From the NCBI RefSeq assembly GCF_002093625.1, contig NZ_MRWD01000003.1, forward strand, positions 1 through 64,000: a DNA stretch of 64,000 nt, given 5' to 3'. The stretch comes from Rouxiella silvae. GTDB taxonomy: Bacteria > Pseudomonadota > Gammaproteobacteria > Enterobacterales > Enterobacteriaceae. This document shows positions 9,098-18,198 of this stretch, piece after piece (position 1 is the stretch's first letter; each line of letters begins with the position of its first letter). The notes beneath the pieces are model-generated. The model was not told where the DNA came from and did not search any database. It was given only the letters and a program-made list of their open reading frames with translations. The translations under genes were made by a program, and so were the position numbers.

Positions 9098-12031
9098 TCA
9101 GGATGAGGACTGCAGGTTACGCTTAATGATATCGACCTGCTCAATCAAATCCATTTCTTCCAGCATGTCGTCACAGCTGCCAATAATTTCGTGAGCTTTT
9201 CTCTTTTCTGCTGGCAAATTCTGCTGTCCGGCAAGCTCAGCCATCTTTACCCAAGCATCTCTGTACACTAGGACGTCACCGCGTCTTGCGGGATCGGGGG
9301 CATTCCCCGCACAACCAATACAGGCAAACTTGGCCGGGCACGCATTCGCAATTGTGCAACATCCACCCGTAACGGGTATCAGCGCTCCCACCTTACCGAC
9401 AGCCTCTGTCAGTTGCTGGGCTATATCGACTTTCGTGCGGATATGATGTTTGGAAAAGTCATGCCGCTGAGTGAAAATTTGCTGCTGCAGCTCGACCAGT
9501 TGAGAGGGTGTATGCCTGGCATAATACTCCGTAACTTTGACATCTTTTTGCTTCATCAACAGAGCCAGCACATCTAGTGGTGTATTAAGCGTACGCATCT
9601 CTGTTGCAAAACTATGCCTGAGCAGATGGCTGGTGACTTTTACAGGCTGACCGGCAGGCGTTTTTAGGGAAAGTCCATGGAGCATAACGGAAAGTGCACC
9701 GTTGATGTCTTTCTGTGTAAAATGTTTTTCATCATTTTGCCAGAGGTAGCTTGCAGACTTTAATTTTGGTCCTAGGCATGCTGCTGCTTTAATTACGGGG
9801 AAAGTCTGCGATCTGCTTCTCTGATAACTCCACCATTCATAAAGACTTTCCATGCACTTATTATCAATATAAAAAGGTTCCTCTTTTAATCTCCCTTTGG
9901 GAACAGCGTTAAATAGGATGCACTCTTTATTTTCCGCCAGATTTATCCGGTAAAGATGTTCCGGAGTTAACCTTATCTGCAAAAATTCATGTGCCCGAGC
10001 CCCTGTCTTTGACATGATCTGTACAACAGAGTGCGCCAGCAGGGCATCGACCATCAAAATTTCAACAGGAATAAATATCAGCCCTAAATCTTTACTTAAT
10101 AAGTGTTGCCACCGGCTGGTCGTATATCCGTGGGGCGTGGTAATAGGGCCCTGAAAAGTCGCTTTTGATATCCCGTATCGGGCAGTTATTTTATCCGAAG
10201 GAGAGCCCGTTAGCGCGGCAAGCGTGATCAGTTCAGTGAACCACAGTCCTTCAACGGGCTGGAGATGTTTATCGTAGCTTCCCTCATAAGTAGTGAATTT
10301 TGCATCAGTGTCGTGAATAGTGTGATGCGAATTAATATCACGGTAGCGATAAGTTCTTGCTTCAGCAACATGTTCATGTGCCTGCCTCAATAACCTCGCA
10401 TCCCAGACTTTGAACCTGTGTGTATATGCCTGCTCGCCTCTGTTTTCCATGACAACAGATTCTGTATACTCAAAAATCAGCGGCGTCTTTTTTCCTGATT
10501 TTTCAAAGCGCTTAAACGCCTTTTGTATCTCCTGATGTAGCCTGTTAATCTGCAACTTTCTTCTTTCGACAAAATCGCGAAGAAAATAAAATTTCTGATG
10601 AAGGACAGCTGTTTTAGACTTTCTTTTATTTTTTTGATCCTGAGAGACTTCTCTGTGCAGGGTGGATTTTTTCCAAAATAAATCGTCGGACACGCGCGAC
10701 AGCGCAAAGGGAGCAAATTTCTCTCGCTGGTCTGTGTTAAGTTTGCTGAAATAATCCCCTTGTTTGACGAGCAACCGAAAATATGTCTGAATTATTCTGG
10801 CTCGCTGACCTATGTTATCTTCCGGGATTAGATCGCCCTGATGGTACGCTTTGAAAAAGGTCTCACAGTCAAACTGATTTATGTCATCCAGGCCGATTGC
10901 GTTAAGAAATCGCGGCATGTAATAAAAAAAAGTAATGTCATTACTTCTGTTAGTGTAACAGGTCGCCATAATAAAAAAGGCCGTGTTCCTCAGTCCAGGT
11001 TGTTTAATCTCGTAAATCATACGTATCTGTGCATCGGTCATTGGTTTACCTGTTGCAGGCGAGTCCAGAAACGTCAGCGGTATAGTACGCAGAGCCGGGT
11101 CGAGTGTGGCGATCAACTCATCCAGCGAGATTGTCTTCCATGCATCTTTCTTTACCAATTTGGTATCCGTGCGTTTTTCCCATTGATCCACCGCTCTTTT
11201 AACCAATCGATGATCAAGGCAGACCAGAGTGGTTATTTCTGAATATGTCACTTCTCGTTTGTTCCTGCTTAAATATTCAATAGCAAGAGCCGCTTTTTTC
11301 TCACCGACTTCTTTTGCCCTTGCTGTATTTTGCAGTGAGTGCTTGAAGGTCGTTGCCGTTCTGTTCCATTCAAAGTAGGCCAAATCATCAGAAACATCTT
11401 CGTCAATGAGAAGAACAGCGAGTTCGCTAACGTAACTACACCCATACTTTGATATAATATGTAAATCTATACCGAAGCGCTCTGATATTTCTGAGGTTTT
11501 AAAAGGTTCAGCCAGCGTTTTATAAAAGTCGTAGAATTTATAGATGACATTTTTACGCTCATCCGACTGCAGGCGTAAAATGGAGCCAGAGAATACGCCA
11601 GGTTCAACAACAGGTTCCTTTAGTTTAATACTTTCAGCAAGTCTGGAAATATCTTTATCTGCAGCACAACACTGCTGTCTTATCTTTAGTATATAATTTT
11701 CACTGTTGTTTCTAAGTCCATCCTCAATGCAGTAAATGATGTATCGGTATTTAATCTCCAGTCCATATCTGCTGCATCGGATGAAAAAATCAAATGTCAG
11801 ATATTGACGCTCCCATGCGAGAAACATCTGATTAGACACGGGTGTGGTACCCAGCAGTTGAGCCATAACATTATCGATGTAAGGCATCAACGCTCTTTTC
11901 AGTGCAGGCCGCCCGACGCGGGTAACCGGTAAGTCTTCAACCCTAAACCAATTTCCTCGTTCTTCGCGCTGAGTGAGTTCACAAAATAATGTATGACGCA
12001 GCCGTATAACCTGTTGAGTATCAGCGCTCAT
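9098..12031 (-). CDS. Large tyrosine recombinase (TnpB-type of a Tn554-like trio)
   Basis: A protein of about 977 residues with a C-terminal phage-integrase-type catalytic domain. The first arginine lies in TGARAHEFLQI, the HxxR box is HLLRHSFATEM, and the tyrosine nucleophile is in VTEYYARHTP. A cysteine cluster follows (GGCCTIANACPAKFACIGC), suggesting a small metal-binding region at the C-terminus. The long N-terminal 500 residues have no domain I can name. I place the start at ATG 12031, which overlaps the stop of the upstream recombinase by 11 bp (ATGAGCGCTGA); a TTG start at 12043 is possible. Two adjacent tyrosine recombinases plus a small third gene is the Tn554 integration module. 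Confidence 0.85.
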   Translation of the reverse strand: MSADTQQVIRLRHTLFCELTQREERGNWFRVEDLPVTRVGRPALKRALMPYIDNVMAQLLGTTPVSNQMFLAWERQYLTFDFFIRCSRYGLEIKYRYIIYCIEDGLRNNSENYILKIRQQCCAADKDISRLAESIKLKEPVVEPGVFSGSILRLQSDERKNVIYKFYDFYKTLAEPFKTSEISERFGIDLHIISKYGCSYVSELAVLLIDEDVSDDLAYFEWNRTATTFKHSLQNTARAKEVGEKKAALAIEYLSRNKREVTYSEITTLVCLDHRLVKRAVDQWEKRTDTKLVKKDAWKTISLDELIATLDPALRTIPLTFLDSPATGKPMTDAQIRMIYEIKQPGLRNTAFFIMATCYTNRSNDITFFYYMPRFLNAIGLDDINQFDCETFFKAYHQGDLIPEDNIGQRARIIQTYFRLLVKQGDYFSKLNTDQREKFAPFALSRVSDDLFWKKSTLHREVSQDQKNKRKSKTAVLHQKFYFLRDFVERRKLQINRLHQEIQKAFKRFEKSGKKTPLIFEYTESVVMENRGEQAYTHRFKVWDARLLRQAHEHVAEARTYRYRDINSHHTIHDTDAKFTTYEGSYDKHLQPVEGLWFTELITLAALTGSPSDKITARYGISKATFQGPITTPHGYTTSRWQHLLSKDLGLIFIPVEILMVDALLAHSVVQIMSKTGARAHEFLQIRLTPEHLYRINLAENKECILFNAVPKGRLKEEPFYIDNKCMESLYEWWSYQRSRSQTFPVIKAAACLGPKLKSASYLWQNDEKHFTQKDINGALSVMLHGLSLKTPAGQPVKVTSHLLRHSFATEMRTLNTPLDVLALLMKQKDVKVTEYYARHTPSQLVELQQQIFTQRHDFSKHHIRTKVDIAQQLTEAVGKVGALIPVTGGCCTIANACPAKFACIGCAGNAPDPARRGDVLVYRDAWVKMAELAGQQNLPAEKRKAHEIIGSCDDMLEEMDLIEQVDIIKRNLQSSS

Positions 12032-13364
12032 AGTTTCCACCAAACATTTCTTTTAGCATCAGCGAGCCCTGACTTTCCTCGGAATCTGGCACATCAGAAG
12101 CTGCCTGAGCCTCCAACTGCTTGTCTTCGATGTACGTGTGTATCGCACTCGCTAGCAAAGGCAAATCATGACGCTGTCGGGCTTGATCATAAGCTGGCAA
12201 CATATTGGATCTCCATCCCATTAAAACCTGCAGGGCGGTGCGTTTCTGCAGAAGATCAGCCTCTGAAACGGCGTTACGGTGGATCTCGTTAAGTGCCATC
12301 GTGACAAACCAGTGTCGAACCTGGTGAGTGCGTATCTTAAGCCCGACTGCGGCCAGGACAGGCGTCCACCGGTAACGCCTAAAGTTGTCCGGTGTCAGTG
12401 GATGACCTCTTTTTGTACAAAAAAGAGGTAGCCGGTGAACATTTTCGGGAGGCAAAGCGCTGCGCCCGTTGAGATATGGCAGCAGTTCAGGCCTGTCATT
12501 TCTGATATAGCGCAGCAGCACCTTCAATGTTTTATCCGTGATGATGATATTCTTGACCCGCTTCCCACGACTGCCTTTACTCATAGACAAGAACATGTTG
12601 CGAAAACCGCTGACCTTCCAGTCATGCATGGTCAGCGCGCAGGCTTCGTGTATTCTGCAACCCGTATCGAAAAGTATTCTCACGAGCGCTATATCCTGTA
12701 GGTTCCAGCCGGCCTGTTCGCCCGAGGCCAGCACATGCCCCATCAGTTTCGGATCATCCAGATACTCAGGTATCCATTGATTATCTTTAATTCTGTAATA
12801 CGAAGAGGTCAGCCTGAGAGGACGCCAGTGGTCAATGCCACTGTCTGATGGCATCGGCGGACGCTGATTTATTCTCACAAAGTCATCAAGATGCTGCAGC
12901 CGGATTTCGGCAATCATATTTTTGGCTTGGGGTAAATCAAGAGGGTGAAGATGGGAATACAGCTGCATTGAGATGAGCAACTGATAAAAAGATCGCAGCG
13001 CTGCTAACAGATGATTTATCCGGTGGGCTTTTCCCCAAGTAACCTGCACCTTGCGGATATCTTCTCCTGACAGATCGCGTGCGAAAAACAGGGTACAGTG
13101 CAGCTGGGTTGTCAGGAAATGTTCGAGCACAGCACGGACCTGACTACTGTTGCCCAGCAAATCCCAATGCTGGCGTTTGACTGTTTCATCCTGTCCAGCC
13201 CAGGAAAAAAATGCCAGAAGATGCCTGAGATAAGCTTTAACTGTGGCTGGTGAAAGGTACCTGTCGGCTCGGCACGCATAAACCGTCAACGGTAAATGTG
13301 GCAACCCCTGAGAATCTGTTACATGAAAGAGAAAATCACCGCTACCGCGACGTAACCGAAACAT
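12021..13364 (-). CDS. Tyrosine recombinase (TnpA-type of a Tn554-like trio)
   Basis: This 447-residue recombinase is the first gene of the integration module and the one nearest the element end. The catalytic residues are visible: Arg in DTGCRIHEACALT, HxxR as HQVRHWFVTMA, and a tyrosine in the C-terminal NMLPAYDQARQRH, preceded by GW in LMGWRS. The open frame runs further upstream, but only because it extends into the neighbouring umuC fragment; ATG 13364, preceded by GAGGAGAGG at 5 nt spacing, is the credible start. It is translationally coupled to the second recombinase. The gene begins only about 90 bp from the broken umuC, as expected for a recombinase gene next to its attachment site. 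Confidence 0.88.
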   Translation of the reverse strand: MFRLRRGSGDFLFHVTDSQGLPHLPLTVYACRADRYLSPATVKAYLRHLLAFFSWAGQDETVKRQHWDLLGNSSQVRAVLEHFLTTQLHCTLFFARDLSGEDIRKVQVTWGKAHRINHLLAALRSFYQLLISMQLYSHLHPLDLPQAKNMIAEIRLQHLDDFVRINQRPPMPSDSGIDHWRPLRLTSSYYRIKDNQWIPEYLDDPKLMGHVLASGEQAGWNLQDIALVRILFDTGCRIHEACALTMHDWKVSGFRNMFLSMSKGSRGKRVKNIIITDKTLKVLLRYIRNDRPELLPYLNGRSALPPENVHRLPLFCTKRGHPLTPDNFRRYRWTPVLAAVGLKIRTHQVRHWFVTMALNEIHRNAVSEADLLQKRTALQVLMGWRSNMLPAYDQARQRHDLPLLASAIHTYIEDKQLEAQAASDVPDSEESQGSLMLKEMFGGNYER

Positions 13365-13455
13365 ATATACCTCTCCTCTAATGCTGGCAGCATATGGCAG
13401 ATGTACTGATGTAACTGGATTTTTAATTGAGTGTAGAACAGCAGTGTTACATAGC
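13365..13455. other. Right end of the integrated element / attachment junction in umuC
   Basis: Between the first recombinase and the point where umuC similarity begins. UmuC homologues read TKTLAKLAN here; in this sequence the codons before AKLAN (YI from gttacata) no longer match, so the crossover lies at about 13,448-13,458. Two inverted repeats sit in the terminal 80 bp: ATGCTG/CAGCAT at 13,381-13,393 and ATGTAAC (13,409-13,415) with GTTACAT (13,446-13,452). They are candidate recombinase binding sites. The exact core cannot be fixed without the left junction. Confidence 0.6.
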
Positions 13456-14287
13456 AAAACTAGCGAATTTTGCCGCCAAAAAGTGGACTAAAGCAGAGGG
13501 CGTGATAGACCTTTCACTGCCTGAGCGGCAACGCGGCCTGATGGCGCGGGTTGGAGTTGAAGAGGTGTGGGGCGTCGGGAGAAGGATCTCTAAAAAGTTG
13601 AACGCAATGGGGATAAAAACGGCGCTGGATCTCGCCGATGCTCCAACCAGCCTGATCCGCCAACATTTCAGCGTGGTACTCGAAAGAACCGTGCGTGAAC
13701 TGCGCGGCGAACCTTGTCTTGAAATGGAGGACATTGCACCGACCAAACAGCAAATTGTCTGTTCGCGTTCATTTGGCGATCGTGTCACCCACTATGCGCT
13801 GATGCGAGAAGCGATTTGCAGCCATGCGTCTCGCGCCGCCGAAAAGCTCAGGAAAGAGGAGCAGTACTGCCGCCATATCTCCGCTTTTATCAAGACCAGC
13901 CCGTTCGCGCCGGGCGAGATTTACTACGGTAAGATAGCGTCCACGCGCATCGACATCCCGACGCAGGACACGCGCGACATTATCGCTGCCGCAACCCAAT
14001 GCCTTGATTCAGTTTGGCAGGAGGGTCATCGTTTCCAAAAATGCGGCGTAATGCTCGGTGACTTTTATAACCAAGGCGTTGCCCAACTTGGCCTGTTTGA
14101 CCAACACCCTCCGCGAGCCAACAGCACGCAGTTAATGGCGGCGCTGGACCATATCCACGAGAAAGGGACAGGCCGCGTCTGGTTTGCTGGCCAGGGTATG
14201 ACCAAAAGCTGGGAGATGAAGCGCGACATGTTATCGCCCGCCTATACCACGCGATTTAGCGATTTGATGCGGGTGAAAATGTGCTAA
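13452..14287 (+). pseudogene. umuC: Chromosomal umuC, 3' fragment interrupted by the element
   Basis: About 278 codons of a UmuC protein, from AKLANFAAKKW through WGVGRRISKKL, IVCSRSFGDRV and QLGLFDQ to the normal C-terminus. It lacks roughly the first 145 residues, including the catalytic aspartates of the palm domain, so it cannot be a polymerase. The reading frame of what remains is undamaged, suggesting recent or reversible disruption. The 5' part should lie on the far side of the element, to the left of this window. By eye it resembles E. coli UmuC more closely than it resembles the intact umuC carried by the element. Confidence 0.9.
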
Positions 14288-14304
14288 ACAAAAGCGCTAG
14301 ATAT

Positions 14305-14327
14305 CGCGCCCTGCATTACAGGGCGCG
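14305..14327. terminator. Hairpin between umuC fragment and the cytochrome gene
   Basis: CGCGCCCTG (14,305-14,313) and CAGGGCGCG (14,319-14,327) form a perfect 9 bp stem with a 5-nt loop between convergent genes. There is no strong T-tract on either side, so it may serve both directions weakly. Confidence 0.6.
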
Positions 14328-14335
14328 GAGTGGGG

Positions 14336-15691
14336 TTATTGCGGTTTTTGCGCTGAATAGTGTTTTACACCGTCCAAATCCATCGGTTTAGAGGTCACAT
14401 CGGGTGCGCGAAGCTGTGCTCTGATCTTTTTCACCTCAGAGGCGCTGACCGCCGCTTGACTGTTGCCCCAACCGCTGCGGATGAAGGTCGCTAGGTCGGC
14501 AACTTGAGCATCCGTCAAACGCCATCCGAAATCAGGCATTGCCAGCTGCGTAGGTGCCTTTGGCGTAGTCGGCAAGCGAGAACCGTTGAGGATAATAGAA
14601 ACCAATCCTGTGGGATTTTCAGCGCTGGCCAATGCATTTCCCGCCAACGGTGGGAATACACCCGAGGCCCCTTTGCCGGTCACAAAGTGGCACGCGGCGC
14701 AGTTATCCAGATAAACACGTTGCCCAGCAGTAAGGTCCGTGGCCTGAGTTAACTGATTTTCGGTTTTCGTACGCGCATCCTCAGAGAATGATTTACTTTC
14801 ATTGGCTGAATACTTCTGCGGCAGAGTCTTCAAATATTCTGCGATAGCCTTAACGTCTGCATCGGTCATGTGGCTGGTGCTGTGCTGAATAACCGCCGTC
14901 ATTTCCCCCCCTACTGCGGCGTGCTGATTACGACCTGTTTGCAGATAATCAACAATTTCCTGCACACTCCAACCGTCAATACCTTTACTTCCGTCACCTC
15001 CGGCACGCAGGCTTGGCACATTCCAACCGTTCAACTCGGTGCCTGCCAGAAACTGGTCGCTGCCATCGTCGTAAGCTTTTTCCTGCATGGAAATAGCGCG
15101 CGGCGTGTGGCAACTGCCGCAGTGCCCCGCAGCCTGCACTAAATAGGCTCCGCGATTAATTTCATCACTGCGGTTTGCGGTTGGCGTAAACGCGCCATCG
15201 CGGGTGAATAATTTATCCCAAAACATAATGCCCCAACGCTGATTGAAGGGAAAACTCAGGTCGGTTTGCTTAGGTTGCTCTGCTGCCGGTTGTACGCCGT
15301 GCATAAAATAAACATACAGAGCATGAATGTCTTGATCGGTCATTTTGGCGTAAGACGGGTATGGCATAGCGGGATAAAGATAAGAGCCGTCTTTGCGCAC
15401 ACCTTTGCGCACCGCGTCCGCAAACTGCTGCTCGGTATAATTACCGATGCCAAATTTAGGATCCGGTGAAATATTGGTAGAGTAAATAATCCCAAACGGA
15501 CTCTTAATTCCGAGGCCGCCGCTGTAAGGTTTTGCATTACCCACGGTGTGGCACGCCATACAGTCACCTGTTCTGGCAACGTATTCACCTTGTTTAATTA
15601 ACGCGCTGTTATTGCCAGTGTCAGCGAAAGCGGCATAACTCAAGACACTGGACGCCAGGGCGAAAAAGAGTGGAGCTGTGATTTTCTTCAT
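14336..15691 (-). CDS. Gluconate 2-dehydrogenase cytochrome c subunit (three haems)
   Basis: This 451-residue secreted cytochrome has a signal peptide ending near AAFA (residues 1-23) and three CxxCH haem sites: CMACH at 44-48, CGSCH near 190 and CAACH near 330. Triheme cytochromes of this type pass electrons from membrane-bound gluconate, 2-ketogluconate or alcohol dehydrogenases to ubiquinone on the periplasmic side. It is the last gene of a three-gene operon after the flavin subunit (9 bp gap) and the small gamma subunit. Its product should be anchored at the outer face of the inner membrane. The exact sugar-acid substrate cannot be told from sequence; gluconate is the likeliest given the partner genes. 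Confidence 0.88.
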   Translation of the reverse strand: MKKITAPLFFALASSVLSYAAFADTGNNSALIKQGEYVARTGDCMACHTVGNAKPYSGGLGIKSPFGIIYSTNISPDPKFGIGNYTEQQFADAVRKGVRKDGSYLYPAMPYPSYAKMTDQDIHALYVYFMHGVQPAAEQPKQTDLSFPFNQRWGIMFWDKLFTRDGAFTPTANRSDEINRGAYLVQAAGHCGSCHTPRAISMQEKAYDDGSDQFLAGTELNGWNVPSLRAGGDGSKGIDGWSVQEIVDYLQTGRNQHAAVGGEMTAVIQHSTSHMTDADVKAIAEYLKTLPQKYSANESKSFSEDARTKTENQLTQATDLTAGQRVYLDNCAACHFVTGKGASGVFPPLAGNALASAENPTGLVSIILNGSRLPTTPKAPTQLAMPDFGWRLTDAQVADLATFIRSGWGNSQAAVSASEVKKIRAQLRAPDVTSKPMDLDGVKHYSAQKPQ

Positions 15692-15700
15692 GGCGTCTTC

Positions 15701-17479
15701 TCAAACTAATTCTACGAGCGGAGCATGGGATTTTAGGTATTGCTCACGAATCGCTTTTGCAGAATAAAGCGTGAGTGCACCTACAAGACCGGTTGGGTTG
15801 TACTGAATATTTTGCGGGAAGGCGCTGGCGCCAATGACAAAAAGGTTAGGCACGTCCCAGCTTTGCATATATTTATTGACGACGCTGTTAGACGGATGAT
15901 CACCCATTACCGCGCCCCCGACCACGTGAGTAGTTTGATAGGGCCTGACGTCAAACTGCTCACCGACTTTCTTAAAGGAGGTTGTGACGCTGGAGGCATT
16001 CATTTTTCCGGCAATTTCTTCGACGCGTGCCTTCATGAAAGCCAGCATTTTCATATCGTTATCATGCCAATTAAAATTCATGCGCAATAACGCATTGCCA
16101 TAGCGGTCTTTATACGTGGGATCGAGGTCAAGATAATTGTCTTTATAGGACATGTTGCTGCCGTGTACTTCAACGCTCATGGTGTGGCCATAATTATCCT
16201 TGACCGCCTTCTTCCAGGCCGAGCCCCATTTTGGCGTGCCTGCAGGAACCGGAGTGCCTTTAATCGGGCCACTCCCGCTTTGTGAGGACTTGATGATAGC
16301 TCCGCCAATAAATCCTTCTTTTTTGAAATCTATCTGGCTGGTGGCAAAGTCATCAATGCCGACCGAGTTAGCGCCAGCGCCGATGAAAGTATTGAAGTCT
16401 TTATCCGGGAAAGTCAGGGTTGCCGAGCCGGTACTCTGGTACGCAAAGTTACGCCCTACTACACCGCTCTTTTTGGCTGGATTATAAGGTTCCCCAATAC
16501 CCGACAGGAGCAATAATCTGACATTGCTGAACGGGAATGCACCCAGGATAACCAAATCGGCGGGTTGTTCTACTTCATTGCCCTGCGTATCGATGTAAGT
16601 GACGCCAGTCGCTTTTTTACCGGTGCTGTCCAGGTTGACACGCGTCACCTCACAGCCGGTTTTATAATTAAAGTTTTTATGGCGCTTAAGCGCGTCCAGC
16701 ACGCAGGTTTGCGGTGAAGCCTTGGAATAGTTTAAGCAGCCATAATGGTCGCAGAAACCGCAAAAATTACAGGGGCCGAGTTGCATGCCATAAGGGTTGG
16801 TATAGGCCTCGGAGGCAATGCCCGCAGGCGTTGGGTACGGATGATAACCCATTGAGCGAGCAGTCTGCTCAAACATGCTGACATTGTAGGTTTTCTTTAA
16901 CGGTGGTAGCGGTAAAGGCGCCGAACGGTATCCTTCAAACGGATTACCACCGGCCAATTTCTGCCCATTCAGGTTTCCAGCCTGACCAGATACTCCCACT
17001 ATCTGCTCAAAGCGGGTGAGATAGGGTTCGATTTCATCATAACCAACCGGAAAATCCTGAATGGTCATATCAGCAGGGATCGTCTCTTCGCCAAACGTCT
17101 CTTTAACGTAACTGCGCAACCTCAATTCTGCCGGCAGCGGGCGAAAGGTATAGGCTCCCCAGTGAATACCCGAACCGCCAACGCCGGTACCCGGCAGAAA
17201 AGCGCCCATTGACCGATAAGGCAGCGCAGTTTCTTGTTCGTTACGCCGCACGGTCACCGTGCCGCTGGAAAGATTCTGCATCAGTTTCAGACGAACCGCA
17301 TAGCTCAACTCATCGGCCATCTTGGGGTAGGCGAAATCAGGTACGGTATCGCGATCCTCGCCGCGTTCTAACGCCAGCATCTCAAGTCCGGTTGAGGCTA
17401 ATTCCATTGCCATGACTGAGCTGGTCCAGCCCAGGCCAACAAGAACGACGTCCACTTTTTTATGCGTTATTTTTGACAT
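15701..17479 (-). CDS. Gluconate 2-dehydrogenase flavoprotein subunit (GMC family)
   Basis: A 592-residue FAD-dependent oxidoreductase. The N-terminal nucleotide-binding fold is VVLVGLGWTSSVMAMELA, with threonine-serine replacing the usual final glycine of GxGxxG, as in the gluconate dehydrogenase branch. A cysteine-rich stretch CNFCGFCDHYGCLNY lies mid-protein. The C-terminal GMC part reads HVVGGAVMGDHPSNSVVN and then DVPNLFVIGASAFPQN. It oxidises D-gluconate or a related sugar acid at C2 in the periplasm and hands electrons to the cytochrome subunit. The start codon overlaps the upstream stop by one base (TAATG). There is no signal peptide of its own; export is expected with the Tat-signal-bearing gamma subunit. 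Confidence 0.88.
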   Translation of the reverse strand: MSKITHKKVDVVLVGLGWTSSVMAMELASTGLEMLALERGEDRDTVPDFAYPKMADELSYAVRLKLMQNLSSGTVTVRRNEQETALPYRSMGAFLPGTGVGGSGIHWGAYTFRPLPAELRLRSYVKETFGEETIPADMTIQDFPVGYDEIEPYLTRFEQIVGVSGQAGNLNGQKLAGGNPFEGYRSAPLPLPPLKKTYNVSMFEQTARSMGYHPYPTPAGIASEAYTNPYGMQLGPCNFCGFCDHYGCLNYSKASPQTCVLDALKRHKNFNYKTGCEVTRVNLDSTGKKATGVTYIDTQGNEVEQPADLVILGAFPFSNVRLLLLSGIGEPYNPAKKSGVVGRNFAYQSTGSATLTFPDKDFNTFIGAGANSVGIDDFATSQIDFKKEGFIGGAIIKSSQSGSGPIKGTPVPAGTPKWGSAWKKAVKDNYGHTMSVEVHGSNMSYKDNYLDLDPTYKDRYGNALLRMNFNWHDNDMKMLAFMKARVEEIAGKMNASSVTTSFKKVGEQFDVRPYQTTHVVGGAVMGDHPSNSVVNKYMQSWDVPNLFVIGASAFPQNIQYNPTGLVGALTLYSAKAIREQYLKSHAPLVELV

Positions 17480-18198
17480 TAGCGTTCAGCCCCTTTCAGA
17501 CTAACCGGTCCAACCGGATAGTGGACATTATATTTATCCACCCATTCGAGGTAGGAAGCTCGGGCACCCGGATAACCGATCATTTTCCAGGACTGCATAT
17601 CTTTATTGCCACCGTGAATAGGATCGGCGAAATACCCCTCTTTCGTATTGTCTAACAAGAAAGAAAAGAAGATATCCAAAGGCAAACGGGAGGAGGTGAT
17701 GTCATGTTTTTCCAGCCCTGCCAATACTGCGCATTTTTGTTCGGTACTCAACTCTGCAAATATTTTTTTATAGGTGTTCAGACAATAATGATTGGTTTCC
17801 TCAATCCCCAGTCGATAAAGCTGCTGGGGGGTGAGAGGTAGCTGGTAGCCACGGTCCGGCGCTGCAGAGGGGTCAAAAGGACCTTCCATATACCAGCTGG
17901 CAGCGTGGCCAAAGTAACCAAACATTTGTCGATCGATAAATATGGGGACGTCTGTTTCCAGAGCACCAGGTCCATTATCATCGTGAGGGATCAGACAATC
18001 GACGGCTGCCGAGATAAATAGCCACTCCTCTTTCTTAAAGTAAAGTGGCGTGTAGTTATCCGGGGTTGATAACTGCGTTGACGTAGCTTGTGACGCCACG
18101 GCATAGGGTGTTTGACTACCGAAAAGCGCGATAGCCGGGGCTGCAACAAAGACATTTTTTATAAAGTCGCGCCTGTTATTTACACTATTTTTAGACAT
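17479..18198 (-). CDS. Gluconate 2-dehydrogenase gamma subunit (Tat-exported)
   Basis: This 239-residue small subunit starts MSKNSVNNRRDFIKNVF, a twin-arginine signal (RRDFIK) followed by a hydrophobic stretch. In this family the gamma subunit carries the folded flavin subunit through the Tat system and stabilises it. I chose ATG 18198 over the upstream in-frame start at 18270 because the extra 24 residues would bury the Tat signal. It is the first gene of the operon, immediately before the flavin subunit, which overlaps it by one base. Confidence 0.85.
   Translation of the reverse strand: MSKNSVNNRRDFIKNVFVAAPAIALFGSQTPYAVASQATSTQLSTPDNYTPLYFKKEEWLFISAAVDCLIPHDDNGPGALETDVPIFIDRQMFGYFGHAASWYMEGPFDPSAAPDRGYQLPLTPQQLYRLGIEETNHYCLNTYKKIFAELSTEQKCAVLAGLEKHDITSSRLPLDIFFSFLLDNTKEGYFADPIHGGNKDMQSWKMIGYPGARASYLEWVDKYNVHYPVGPVSLKGAER

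Noticed and set aside
7209-14287. Recent duplication of umuC
   Set aside because: The two copies differ at many positions (about 60% identity by eye), so they are divergent homologues brought together by integration.
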